Below are positions 11,010 through 21,811 of a stretch of 43,809 nucleotides of DNA, in pieces. The notes under the pieces are model-generated. The model saw nothing but the letters and a program-made list of their open reading frames with translations. It was not told the origin of the DNA and did no database searches. A program made the translations under genes and the position numbers. Position 1 is the first letter of the stretch. Each line of letters opens with the position of its first letter. The stretch comes from Oehlia diaphana (taxonomy: Eukaryota; Glomeromycota; Glomeromycetes; Glomerales; Glomeraceae), in contig QZLH01000787.1 of NCBI GenBank assembly GCA_003833135.1, forward strand, positions 5,566-49,374. The letters run 5' to 3'.

Positions 11010-12170
11010 TTTTTACGTTAAAAATTGCGCGTTAAATGAGAATATCGGAGATTAAAAATATTTAGAATTTAATTTTTTTTTTTTTTTACTGAAAGAATTC
11101 ACTCACCATATATATAATATTTTATGATATTAACAACCTTTGAAAAAACCTGGCGCTGAAAATTTTGTAAAATTATCTCATTAATCCCATTTTAACCAAT
11201 AATAAATTTTTTAAGTTGTTATTAACAAATTAATTATGATGATCTGTAGCACAATTTTTTTTAGCTTAATAGCTGTAATGCTATTACATTTACATCCTGC
11301 AAAAACTGCAAAAAAAAAATAATAATAATAATAAAAATAAAAAAAAAACAGGTTCGATTCGAGAATTAAGCGCGTGATGTAAAGTAAAGAAACTTTTCGG
11401 AATCAACTCCGTAAAATTAAATATTTTTTTTTTTTGACAAATACATGGAAACACAGTTAACTGTTAACTTATAAATATTTATTTATTTTTATTTATTTAT
11501 TTATTTATTAATTTATAATGAAATAAGAATAATTTGTTTTTAAAATTAGGTTATCGCAAAAATCTTTTGTAATTCTTGTTTATAATTTTATTTAAAATTA
11601 ATAATAAACCTGTAAAATTTGGGGAAATATCAATAATCTAAAACCGGATTTAAGGTTTTTTTCATCACATCACACACACGGTATTGTCTAAATGACCCTT
11701 ATATAGATGTGATAGTCCCTTGAATAAATTGCAAGTAATTGGTATAATTGAAGTTCGATCAACAAGTTGTTGGCTCAGCAACCTTACTAAAAGGTGATTG
11801 GTTATTTTAATACACGTCGCTTGTGATATATTTTTTGGGATCGAAATTGAAAAATAATTTTCTTCAATTTTTAATAATCTACTTTAAAATATTTTATAAT
11901 TCGAATATTAAGGTTGCGTCCATACATTTTCTTTTTTCCTGACAATGTTTCATTTTACTCGATATTAATTCTAGAAATGATAACACAAATGGTCCACTCA
12001 CTCCACTCAGTCACGTGACTGTTTACAATGTGATCGTTAGATGTAAATTTGTTAATTGTTATTAATATAAGGGCTCCGCGCTCGACGATTCGGTTTCCGA
12101 ATGATTAGTAGAAAATATATTTTCTCCCTTGAATTGTGTATTTTGTAAATACCAATATATTTGATAGATC
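11010..12170. other. Intergenic region
   Basis: Upstream of the membrane gene and of the 12.2-kb relic. It contains an AATAATAATA run (11,320-11,335), a TTTA repeat (11,480-11,510) and no convincing coding frame. A perfect TCACGTGA palindrome at about 12,012 and a short GC-richer stretch (GGCTCCGCGCTCGACGATTCGG, 12,071-12,092) upstream of the ATG at 12,179 look promoter-like, but nothing proves it. Confidence 0.4.
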
Positions 12171-12178
12171 AAACTAAC

Positions 12179-12780
12179 ATGGATCAAACTACTAAATATG
12201 CGGATCAAATAATCATACATTTTGTAAAAACTCATAGTGAAAGATATAAGAAAACTAAGGAAACGGAAGGTAGATTTCCTGTTGAATACAAAGTATTTCG
12301 GTTATTGATTAAGTTCTAAAGATTAAGTAGATTAAGTTAAACAAGATTCAAATATCTTAAGATAATGAGATTTATCTGCTTCAGCAATTGATCCATTATC
12401 CTCACGCACTTGTTTTGGCTGAATAAATTGGCCAAATAATTTCTTAATGAGGAATTACTTCCAGGTAAAGTTTTGTTGGATTAACAAAAGAAGACTTGCA
12501 ATATCATACGAAGAAGTTGAAAATGACACAACCAGAAAGATTACAAATTTTATTGGAAAACAAAAAAAAAGAGAAATTGACTGGTCGAAAAAGGAAAATT
12601 AAAGAAATAGATGAAAACACATCTAGGAATATGAAACTATCAATAATTATTTGGAACTTATCAAGATCAAACGAAATATTATGAACAGGAATTAATAGAA
12701 GTAATCGAACAAAACAAGAAAAAAGAATAAAAGGGATTATAATTCAAAAGGAATTACGTTTAAGATCACAATTGATTCCA
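12179..12780 (+). pseudogene. Decayed gene of unknown family
   Basis: An ATG at 12,179 opens a 46-codon frame (MDQTTKYADQIIIHFV..., charged, ending VEYKVFRLLIKF). Downstream, coding-like pieces continue in shifting frames: LLQQLIHYPHALVLAE then a stop near 12,380-12,425; NKLAK-stop-FLNEELLPGKVLLD near 12,425-12,483; a Lys-rich piece at 12,496-12,625 (KKLKMTQPERLQILLENKKK); and YQDQTKYYEQELIEVIEQNKK near 12,660-12,720. Pieces keep order and amino-acid-like composition, but TAA stops and at least two frame changes break them, so this is a relic rather than a spliced gene. The last parts look helical or coiled-coil. The family is not recognised. Confidence 0.5.
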
Positions 12781-12789
12781 TCCTAACTA

Positions 12790-13215
12790 ATAAAATTTCA
12801 TTTGAATTCATACACATTATCTCCAAAGAAATTTCCCAAATTCCTCTGTATAATTGTTCAACAATTATTGTGAACAGATTATGGTTAAAATACACCACCC
12901 TTCAACTCATACCTTCCTTATCTCCCTCGCCTACACAAAACAAAAAGAAAAAAAAATAATAAAATAATAATTCTAAACACTCCTGATCAACTTCCATAAA
13001 AAATTTAACGTTCACCTTCCTCATCTCCTTTAACTACAAATACAAATAATAATTCTCGTTTCACACCAAACACTCTTGATCTTAACTTCATCAATAAAGA
13101 ATTTCACATTCCATCCATATTACGCATATTACGCATATTACGTGACCAAGAAATAACTGATATCCTTAAAATCAGAAAAAAAAAAATAATAATCCATTAA
13201 ACATAACACCTATTC
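12790..13215. other. Gene-free spacer, C-rich on plus
   Basis: No coding frame. The plus strand is unusually rich in C and A for this window (TCCTTATCTCCCTCGCCTAC and similar), with ATTACGC repeated three times at about 13,118-13,142. Nothing further was recognised. Confidence 0.4.
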
Positions 13216-13219
13216 ATAC

Positions 13220-14120
13220 AAGTTTTCCTTCAGTTCTTCAAAATGCCGATTGTTTACTTCATGATTTTGGCAGGCATTTGGATTATTTCAGCGAAATCGT
13301 AATCTGGATTTATTTGTCCAGTCATTCCAAAAGTGTTCACGACATCCTTTCCAGGAAATAAAGGATAATATTCACAATAAGCTTTTCAATGACAATAATT
13401 CCTGTGAGAAAATATCAATAAAATCAGAATAATTTCTGGCTAATGTTGATATGAAATCATCATAAATGCAAAAAAAGTATTCAATTACCATACGAGTCCA
13501 TTAAACTGGGATAATACAATATGTAGTTTTACTAAATAATTATCATCATTTGCCTATTAAATCAATTATAATATTATTAATTAATTAAACCTATTTGGTC
13601 TAGATCAAATAATTAAATGATATCTATTTTTTAAAAAAAATGGATATAAAAATTACCTTAAATTTGACGTAAAAAGTTGTATATGATGCAGCATAATTTT
13701 AATGATCCATCATTGCGAGTAAATTCTTCTAGAAAATTACCAATTGAACTGATGTCGTGCCACATGTTAGCGATAGTCACTACATGTTTAGGATCTGAAC
13801 AAGTACCATTGAACCAATTTGTCCAAGTATTGATTATAGATCGTTTAAAAGTATTTGTTGCTAAAGTTGGAATTCAATAATAGCACTATCTGATTCTGTA
13901 GTTCAAACTGTGAAGTAACTTTCTATGATAAGATTAAAATATGATTTAGTAATTAGGAAAAAGATTGTGAGATTTTTGATAGAGAATCTTAATAGTAATT
14001 CTTAAATAATTAAAATAAATTTAGGAATATTCTTACTTATCGATGCTTTATACTCTCGTCCAACTAAATAATAGTTTTCACAATGGGATTTGTGACAACG
14101 TATAGAATTTATAGGAGAAG
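13220..14120 (-). pseudogene. Decayed multi-exon gene, unknown family
   Basis: Minus-strand coding-like pieces in order: INSIRCHKSHCENYYLVGREYKASI (14,120-14,035) followed by a GTAAG donor; SYFTV-stop-TTESDSAIIEFQL (about 13,925-13,870); LATNTFKRSIINTWTNWFNG...HDISSIGNFLEEF...IIYNFLRQI (13,877-13,660), followed by a GTAATT donor and an intron-like 103 bp; ANDDNYLVKLHIVLSQFNGLVW (13,553-13,488); then one frame with two internal TGA stops reading MVIEYFFCIYDDFISTLARN... to NNRHFEELKENLYE (to 13,220). In DNA this AT-rich a random frame would stop about every dozen codons, so this is a former gene. Cys, Trp and acidic residues are frequent, but no family was recognised. Confidence 0.55.
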
Positions 14121-14124
14121 TTAA

Positions 14125-14500
14125 ATAAAAAAAAAAGTGTAATGGAATCCGACTTAGAGGCGTTCAGCTATTATTCATACTAGATCGAGTAGTACAGGTG
14201 ATGGGTGATGTTTATGTTACTTGGTCTCGTGATGGCTGAGTTCGCGCTGTTTATATATATTTCAGGGACCCTAGATCTCCCTGATCTCTATTTGTCATCT
14301 GCATATATGCAGTTGTGCTACCCGTGCTCTAAATGTAATTAGAATAGTATTAGAATCCCAAACGGCCAAACCCAAAGCATCTAACAATCTTTAAAAGTCC
14401 AAAAATTTAAGAGTTTATACAGTATGTACGTAACGAAAGTTTTAAATACATAATTAAATACATAATTAATTATATATTGCAAAATAAGTTCTTAGTTGTA
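14125..14500. other. Spacer between two decayed genes
   Basis: No open frame of note. The GC content is slightly higher near 14,150-14,330 and could be the former promoter of the minus-strand relic. ATACATAATTAA is directly duplicated near 14,448-14,470. Confidence 0.35.
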
Positions 14501-15930
14501 ATAGTTAATCCTAAATTAGCCGGTATTCAGAAGGGAGAACTCGCTGATTACAATGCTCCAAAGTTTCTACTTTACAAGAAATCTCTGCTTCAAGATCTAC
14601 TCTATATCGCTCTATTAATCGAAGAAACCCACCTAATTTGAACACGAACAAATGTTAACAACTAAGAAAAGAACGCAAGCGCTCTAATACAACAAGATCT
14701 ACTACTAGGCATGAGAAATGCTACAAAAGCAATAACCGAGAAGCTCTAAAACAAAGATGATGATGGTTGATTTTGAGATGAAGATTCAATGCCACTTTAT
14801 TTCTCAAGAAACCGAAACGTGAACAAAGTAGTATTAGATAATCTTCTAATAATCGTGCTATTAAATCATTTCGATCAAAAAGCACAGATGATGATAGCGA
14901 TGAAAAGGTATCAGAAGAGAACGAACGAATATTACATATAATTTAAGTTCAGGATAATTCGGTGGGGATCAATACTATTTCTATAAAGTTGAAGTTACTC
15001 GAAAGAAATATTTTAAAATGCAGAAATGTGCTTGGCAAACCTTTGTTTTACTTCCTATCGTAAAAGGCTAAAACAAACAAGAAAGCAATCGATTAAAGAC
15101 TACGTCGGCATCTGCTAATTCAACAAAACCTAGGATTATGGACCAGTGCTTTGTAAGAAATGTAATGGTGATTTGGTTGAGACAAGAACGAGATACGCGC
15201 ATGAAACTGAGGACCTTCTACTGGCGATCTATCCATGGATCACAACGGTAGCGGAATCTTATGTAATCTTATGCCAATCACAGATTCTTTTCTATTTGTG
15301 CACCTGCATAATTTACGTTCATGGGAGGTCAATTGGACATATAAATCTAGGTCAAAACAAAAAGCTTTTTGTTGACCAAAAATCGATGATGTGAGCGATG
15401 CCATCAAGATCAACACATGGTAATCAAAGAACCATTCGGCGTTATCATAGAATTAAAGACGAGTAAACACGATATAAACCTACTAAAATTAAAGTCTAAT
15501 TCTACAAGGAAATATAAGCCAGTTCATACTCCCTCCTTCTTAAACGTGATAACAACTACTAAGTCTAATGGACCTATTATAACTGCTGATACAGATGATT
15601 CTACTTAGAAGATCTCGATGAGGAAGATGCAATCGTTGATGGTGGTGATTTTGCGATTGCCTCACCATCCAAGATGATTTTTTAGCAATTTAATCAAGTA
15701 AAAAATATTGTTTCTGTAACAGGAGTGTCAAATGAAACGACACAACAATCATCTTCGCCACAGAAGAAGCCAATATAGGTCAAATTGATGAATCTATCCA
15801 GCTTAACGGTGGTGTCGATGCAGAATAGTACTGTATCTGTTTATCATTAGGCGAGTAGTTCTTCCCAGTATGATAAATGAATTAGATAGATCTTGAGGAT
15901 TGATGAAATGAGACGCTCTTTTGATTATTC
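14500..15930 (+). pseudogene. Decayed gene: Cys-rich module plus acidic disordered tail
   Basis: A 1.4-kb, GC-richer stretch preserves coding-like sequence with many stops. One early frame reads basic Ser/Arg/Asn-rich protein (14,560-14,930) ending KSFRSKSTDDDSDEKVSEENE. At about 15,140-15,240 comes LCKKCNGDLVETRTRYAHETED, a Cys-x2-Cys knuckle whose downstream half (SMDHNGSGILC) continues only after a frame change. Later parts read KEPFGVIIELKTSKHDI (15,420) and, after a shift, DLDEEDAIVDGGDFAIASPSK (15,608-15,675) and a Ser/Gln-rich tail. This suggests a nuclear, largely disordered protein with a small zinc-binding module. GRF-type fingers are one possibility, with weak support. Confidence 0.5.
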
Positions 15931-15934
15931 GTAG

Positions 15935-18260
15935 GTATTATTGCATTCATCGGTATATATTTTATATTGTATTAGATATTCATATATATATATATATATA
16001 CGTATACTCATCCGTGCTTTGTTTTTTTAGTGTACCCCTTTTGAATCATGAATTTTGAGAGGTTCCGGATTTGTTAATTTCCCGTTAAATACTGTACTGG
16101 AGACGATGACGCGTTCTGTAAAAAAAAAATTCCGTTTTAATTGCTGGGGGATTTGAAAATAGGGACTGCAACGAGCGTAATTCCATTAGGTATGTTTAGG
16201 GAATTGGATCACCCTTTGTTTCTTTAATCTTTAGATGATGTATGCTAACAAATACTTACACAAATCTACTAGACAATGAGAGATTCCGGCATTTGTTAAC
16301 AAAGTAATCGATTTTTTATATATTCCGTGAGCTATCATTTTATTATATTAAGTAATGAATCTTTTAAAATAATCTCCTTCATCCTCCTTTACTATTATTA
16401 TTATTTGTACTCTTTATAATTCTGTTTATTCTAATAAATCATAATTTTGATTTAAAAACATTTGATATATTTGATATCTATTTGGATGTTAGAGGAACTT
16501 GAACGAATAATAGGTTCAATCATCAATAGAACATATTGTAAATTTGTAATGTAAATTCTTAAAGAATTAAATCTATTTCATGTATAAAATGGATTAAAAA
16601 CCGGAATTAAAATATTATAATTTTTTCGTTTTTTTCTCATTTAACTCTTTCATATGCACGTGATATATGTGATAAGTGTGATAAGTCATTACTTCGGAAT
16701 CTCCATGAACATTCCACATCATATCATATTGTATGACAATAAAAAAAAACAATACAGTTTCCATTGTTAAAAAAATATGCAATCTAATAGATAAACTACA
16801 GTACAGTACATACATTATCGTATCACATCAATTTAAAAAATTCACACGATAAAAAAAAAACAATTTTTTGTACCAACTAAAGCATGTATAATACCATTTA
16901 AATTATGTATAAAAAATTCTTGTACCAACTAAACAAACTTTTTGTACCAACTAAAAAACATGTATAAATTTTTTTGTACCAACTAAACAACATTTTGTAC
17001 TCATTAGGATCGACAGAAACCCGTGGGCGTAAAAATTTTTTGATAAATGGGTTCTAAAGGCGTCTACGCAAGTAATGCATAAACGAAAACGAAGGCATGC
17101 CTTTGAAAGGAGCAGATAATAGAGACTAAAAAAAATTAAATGGCGTAAGGATGTAATTTCATAAGTTTTTTTTTTTTTTCTTGAATTTATATAAGCATAC
17201 ATATTAGAAGCTTCAATACATACATATAAACGTTTCAGAATTAACCATAAAAAAAAGGGAGAATAAAACTAAATGAAGTATCATGCCAAAGGAAATACAA
17301 ATTCGTTAATTTGTCACACCAATATAAACAAAATTTAAAATTAAGAGAATTATGACAACTTTCAACTAAGACGCAGTTAGTACATTATATGTGGTATAAC
17401 CACGTGAGCCATTTGTCACTTTCCTTCTAATAATACAAGGAAGTAATGAATATAAATTATCTGTTATAGTTAGCCTCAATCGAATTTAGATATTAATGTC
17501 TTTATTAGTATAAATTATCATTTAAAAAGGCTATTTTTTTTTTACGGAATTTAATCCCCGTAATTTTAGGCTTTAACAAAAATGGACAAGTTAATTAACT
17601 TTAAAGAAATGATCGATTATGCAACACTATTTATAAATATAATTTTTGAAAAGAAAAAAAGGGTACCTCCAAATAATAACAATTAAAAGTAAGTTAAACT
17701 AAATCAAAATTTGGTGAAACAAATTTAAATTACCAATTTGGGAGACAATTACAATACGTCAACCTATCAGTGTATATAATGATAAAACGTGTTGACTTTT
17801 TATTTTTTTTTTGCCTGAAGAGTGTTTACAACTTTTAACGTATTGAAATATTTTTAGAATTTTTAGAATTTTTTAGAATTTTTGTTCTTTTTTTTCTGTA
17901 TATAAAAAAAAATTAGTTGTTTATGTATAATTTTCTTTATAGTCATTTTATAAGATAAATTTTACGTAATACTTTAATACTGTATATATGAATATCATTA
18001 ATAAAAATATGCAAATGATTTTTCATTATAAAATATTTCTTTCAATTTTATTTATTTATTCTATATTATAATGTACATTTAAAAAATCTAACATATATTA
18101 ATTTACATAATAATTAATTATTTATAAATAATTTTATAATATATTAAAAAACGTATTAAAATCTTAAAGCATAATTTACATAAACCCTTTTATTTTAAAA
18201 CTTAAAGCCCTTTATCTTAAAATTACTGTGAGGAAAAAGGAAGAGGGGATTGACGGAATG
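15935..18260. other. Gene-free region with short repeats
   Basis: No intact gene. It holds a TA microsatellite (15,979-16,000) and the GTACCAACTAAA repeats listed separately. Short open frames on minus (16,615-16,815; 16,951-17,202) are phenylalanine/lysine-rich and run through A/T tracts, so they are not called. A CACGTG hexamer occurs near 17,401. Confidence 0.45.
16868..17010 (+). repeat. Irregular direct repeats of TTGTACCAACTAAA
   Basis: The 14-mer TTGTACCAACTAAA begins at 16,868, 16,920, 16,942 and 16,974, with a partial fifth copy (TTTTGTACTCATTA) near 16,994. Spacings are 52, 22 and 32 bp, and CATGTATAA recurs between copies. Conserved cores at irregular spacing are less like slippage and more like a binding-site cluster or a decayed tandem repeat. 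Confidence 0.7.
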
Positions 18261-18268
18261 GCAGCTTT

Positions 18269-18571
18269 TTAAATATTTAAAATATCCATGTAACTGTATT
18301 GGGGACTAGTAGATGCCTTCTCGAGTTCGTATTTTTTGATCTCATATTTGCGACGGTATAAGGTCTTACTTTTCTCCGGGAGACTACTCCATTCGTGGGA
18401 AGAGGTTCTTATGAAATCGAGGGCGGGCATCGACACGTATCTCGGCTTTGATCGCCTTAGATTCGAATTAAATAAAAGAAAGCAATTGGACATTTTATTA
18501 TTACGTGTTTTTCTAACTTGAGTTCGAGTTCTGAAATTATATCGAGCTTCAGGGATATTTGTATTTGCCAT
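18269..18571 (-). CDS. HMG-box protein (MATA-HMG type), 100 aa
   Basis: A single uninterrupted frame of 100 residues starting at ATGGCAAATAC (18,571). Residues 28-88 fit an HMG box: a hydrophobic first helix (NCFLLFNSNLRR, 29-40), a central helix (MPALDFIRTSSHEW, 48-61) and the conserved Trp61 followed by LPEKSKTLYRRKYEIKKYE, the usual W..L...K..Y.......K signature. A basic N-terminus (RTRTQVRKTRNNK) precedes it. HMG boxes bend DNA; this compact form matches the MATA-HMG proteins expanded in Rhizophagus-like fungi, related to fungal mating-type regulators. No partner regulator gene lies next to it and no intron is needed. The overlapping plus-strand frame is a shadow. Family call by eye; role in mating is unproven. 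Confidence 0.75.
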   Translation of the reverse strand: MANTNIPEARYNFRTRTQVRKTRNNKMSNCFLLFNSNLRRSKPRYVSMPALDFIRTSSHEWSSLPEKSKTLYRRKYEIKKYELEKASTSPQYSYMDILNI

Positions 18572-18579
18572 TTTATGTT

Positions 18580-20430
18580 TTAGGGAAAATAACGAAAGAA
18601 TGTATTATTATTCAAATTTTATTTTTTTTTTATTTTTTTTTTTGATTAACAATTATCAAGAACAGGAGCCCATTTTATATTCTTGAAATTTATTAATAGA
18701 ATATATTCACAAACTTGGCCTTTTATTAAAAAGGAAAATTTTTAATGTCATTTCATTTTATCAATGAAATTTGAAATAAACATTACTCAATCATTCCACA
18801 TCATTCCGCGTAAATTTCCTTGTTTTAAAAACATTAAAAAGATAATCATGAAAGCTTTATTATGTTACAATGAAATTTGTTTTTATAACTTTCTATGGAA
18901 CAAAGGATTTTGAAAGACATTACAATCACATTGCATTAACATATGATCAATTTGTAATTCGTTACCTCTATCTATTTCTCCCTAATCGGGTTATTAAAGG
19001 GTGAAATTATTATTTTCTATTTAAGAACTGATTAAAGATATTTCTATTTAAGAGCTGATTAAAGATTCTAGATCATTATTAGTTGTATTAAATATATCCT
19101 TTAAGGTACACGTTTAAAATCTTTCATAAAATTTCTAATTATGTATTTATCTATCAATAAAAAATTTTCTCATACTTTTTAAAATGAAATTACAAAATTA
19201 GTTAATTATCAAACGATAATCTGAAAAAAAAAAAATAGTATTTGAAAAAAAAAAAAATTGTAATATTTTAAAAAAATAAAAATAAAAAAAAAAAAAATTT
19301 ATACGTATTATTTTAAATGGTATAAATTAATTAAATTAATTTTTATGTTTATTCCCTCCGGAATATTTCGGACTAATATAACCTCGATCTTTAAATTATA
19401 AATACCTGTTTAATACCTGAATTTGATGTATTCATTATAAAAAAATTATTATTCGTTGTTGTTATCTCATTATGATATTCAATGTGCATATTATAATGTA
19501 TATTTTTGTATTAATGTGATATTTAAGTATTTTAACACACTCAGATCCACCTAAAAACGAGGCGAATATTGTAACCAAACATTTACAATTATAGTTTCAT
19601 TCATTTCTTAAGAAATTACTTATTAAGCCAATATTGGACTATGAAACGGTCTATCATTCGGAAACACAATCTTGTGGGAAATTGTAGTGATAAAAATGAT
19701 AAAAAAAAAAAAAAAGATCTTCATTAAACATTAAATTTTTGGGGAAAAACTTAAAAAAAAATTATTATTTTTTTTTTTTTTTTTAATAATCATAATCAAT
19801 GTAATTTGAGTTAGTTCGAAGGAAAACATCTTTTACGCGACACATGCAGTTGTCCTTTTTTCAACACAAAAGCAAAATTATCATAATCAGAAAATAAACA
19901 AAGATAATGAACGCCAAAATTTTTTTAATAAATTGATTTTAGGTTAAAATAATGTAATATTGCATTTCGTGTCTCAATTTTTTCAATTCGTCGTTCAATT
20001 TTAATAAAAGATTTTTTTTCAATGGCACCAAAAAAGAGGGGGTGGGCTTTTTTCATTTCATGGTATAGTGTTCCAACCTCCGATTGTTTTTTATTATTCA
20101 ATTTTAGTATTCAGAAATTGCTAAATATGTTAACATTAAAATTGCTGAAATTAACTGTTAATCCATGCGATCACAAAAAAAAAAATGCATTTAACCGTAT
20201 GATTTAATAATTTATTAATTATTAGTTAACCTTGATACATAAAATAAAAATAAAATGGATTTTTTTCGCCATTCATCTTTTTTATTTTTCCTTCTCTGGC
20301 AATGATTCCAATTTTTGCTAATACTAATTCTTTTGTTTCAACAAAACCTAAAGTATTGATCTATTATTACGCTATATTATAATATTATAAATAATAACGA
20401 ATAAAATTAATCAATTAATATATATAAATG
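18580..20430. other. Gene-free AT-rich region
   Basis: No convincing gene. The region holds long A and T runs (18,620-18,645; 19,220-19,300; 19,690-19,790) and a tandem TATTTAAGA(A/G)CTGATTAAAGAT (about 19,018-19,065). A short plus-strand frame from the ATG at 20,022 (61 codons) has no recognisable motif and is not called. Confidence 0.45.
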
Positions 20431-20439
20431 TATAACAAC

Positions 20440-20790
20440 AAAAATATTTCAGTCTTTCCAACGAGAAAATAACATCATCATTTTGATCTAATCGTGTAAT
20501 ATGTTATGAATCTAATGGTAAAATTTACTGTAATTCTTTCAAAGATGATGTTGAAGATTCTGTCTTCAATCCAAATTGGTGTACAATGTCCATTATACAT
20601 CATGAGAATAAATATATCCTATACGAAGAAAAAAAGATTGTTTAGAAATGTAATTCGAAATCATCAGGGAAAGAGCAAGATAGCTTATGACATACCCAAA
20701 AATCTAGAAATTCCTTTCTACAACCTGAAGAAATACAAAAAGATCCGACCCAAGATCTATCGATCCTAAAGACGATTATTATCTTTTTTT
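20440..20790 (+). pseudogene. Possible decayed coding fragment
   Basis: One plus frame reads SNRVICYESNGKIYCNSFKD, then DVEDSVFNPNWCTMSIIHHE and NKYILYEEKKIV, a stop, then a Ser/Lys/Gln-rich continuation with one more stop (SSGKEQDSL; QPEEIQKDPTQDLSILKT) to about 20,785. The composition is protein-like and the GC content is above the surroundings. No family is recognised and no start codon is clear. A second open frame in the same stretch (20,506-20,769) is taken as the shadow, although the choice is not certain. Confidence 0.35.
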
Positions 20791-20794
20791 TTTT

Positions 20795-21805
20795 TAATAA
20801 TATATATATATACATATATATACACAAGTAAAGTATAATATTTACCAAAATAAACATTGAATCTCGCCATTATCATCAGCTTCTTCTTCTTATCCTTCTT
20901 CCCATCAACTTTTTTAATTTACTTGTTGGTTTTGTACTGGTGATGCGACTAACCTCACTAATAATAGGGCCGACAGGTGCATCACCCTTATTTTATTCAA
21001 TGGTCACTACTCGCTCGCACCCAATTTCGACCGAAAAAAGGTAGGCTTCGTTAGCCCCTCCTATTTGGACCTGACGTTTTAGCTAATCAGTTCTTTCGGG
21101 CCTGATTGGCCTGATTGGCCTGATTGACCATCAGTTTTTTTTTGCTCTTTTTCTTCTGATTGGCCTGACTGGCATCAGTTTTAGTCATCTAATAAAGGTT
21201 TTCCGTACGTTTGTTAAAGCTGACCAAAGAATATTTTATAATCAAAAATATTATCAGTTTAATTATGCAATAATTACCCGTTTTGCAATTGTTGGTCATG
21301 CTACTTCTCGCGTTTAAAAATTGAAACAGTTCCTCCATAACAATATCTTTGCCAACCCTAAAATTCTTACTAAAATTAAAACTCACGGAGTTATAGGATC
21401 ACCGCTATGACCGATAACACAATCTCTTTTTAATAATTACCTGTAATCAAAAAAAAAGAAGGAAAAAAAAAAGAATATTAATTTAATTTAATTAATATTA
21501 AAATAAAAATAATGAATTGATTTGATGATATAATAAAAAAATCTTACCACTAAAATAACACTATAACACAATGTTATAGAATCGTCGACTCATCGTACTC
21601 AACCTTCTTTTTCAGTATGCAAGATTCGTTCGTATGTATATTCGGAAATTGTGATGAGGAGGCCCGTTTGTCGTGCACCACGATGTTGTGTCCTTTCTCC
21701 CCATTGATCATATTTTGCATCTCAGAATCCATACGAGTTCTTTAAATAATTAATAAGTGTGACTAGAAGTGCGTCAAATATGCTAGCGCCACAGATCTTG
21801 ATATC
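20795..21805. other. Mostly non-coding, with small repeats
   Basis: It contains a foldback GGTGATGC ... GCATCACC (20,939-20,992). A period-9 tandem CCTGATTGG x3 (21,101-21,130) is followed by a related copy TCTGATTGGCCTGACTGGC (21,156-21,175). A minus-strand stretch (21,290-21,420) reads VIGHSGDPITP and then, after a stop and frame change, GKDIVMEELFQFLNAR; this may be a further gene scrap, but is too short to assign. Confidence 0.4.
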
Positions 21806-21811
21806 CTGAGT

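Noticed and set aside
11350..11372. GGTTCGATTCG resembling a tRNA B box
   Set aside because: No A box, acceptor stem or anticodon arm can be folded around it; upstream is an A run.
13677..13880. Plus-strand 67-codon frame starting MYMMQHNF
   Set aside because: The opposite strand reads a better protein-like sequence (TWTNWFNGT...HDISSIGNFLEEF) that fits the neighbouring relic pieces.
18336..18521. Plus-strand open frame across the HMG gene
   Set aside because: It is antisense to the HMG-box frame, which has a recognisable fold; the plus frame has none.
21380..21420. VIGHSGDPITP as the C-terminal end of a TAP-like peptidase
   Set aside because: Only eleven residues; no upstream catalytic motifs or downstream His-containing block are present.
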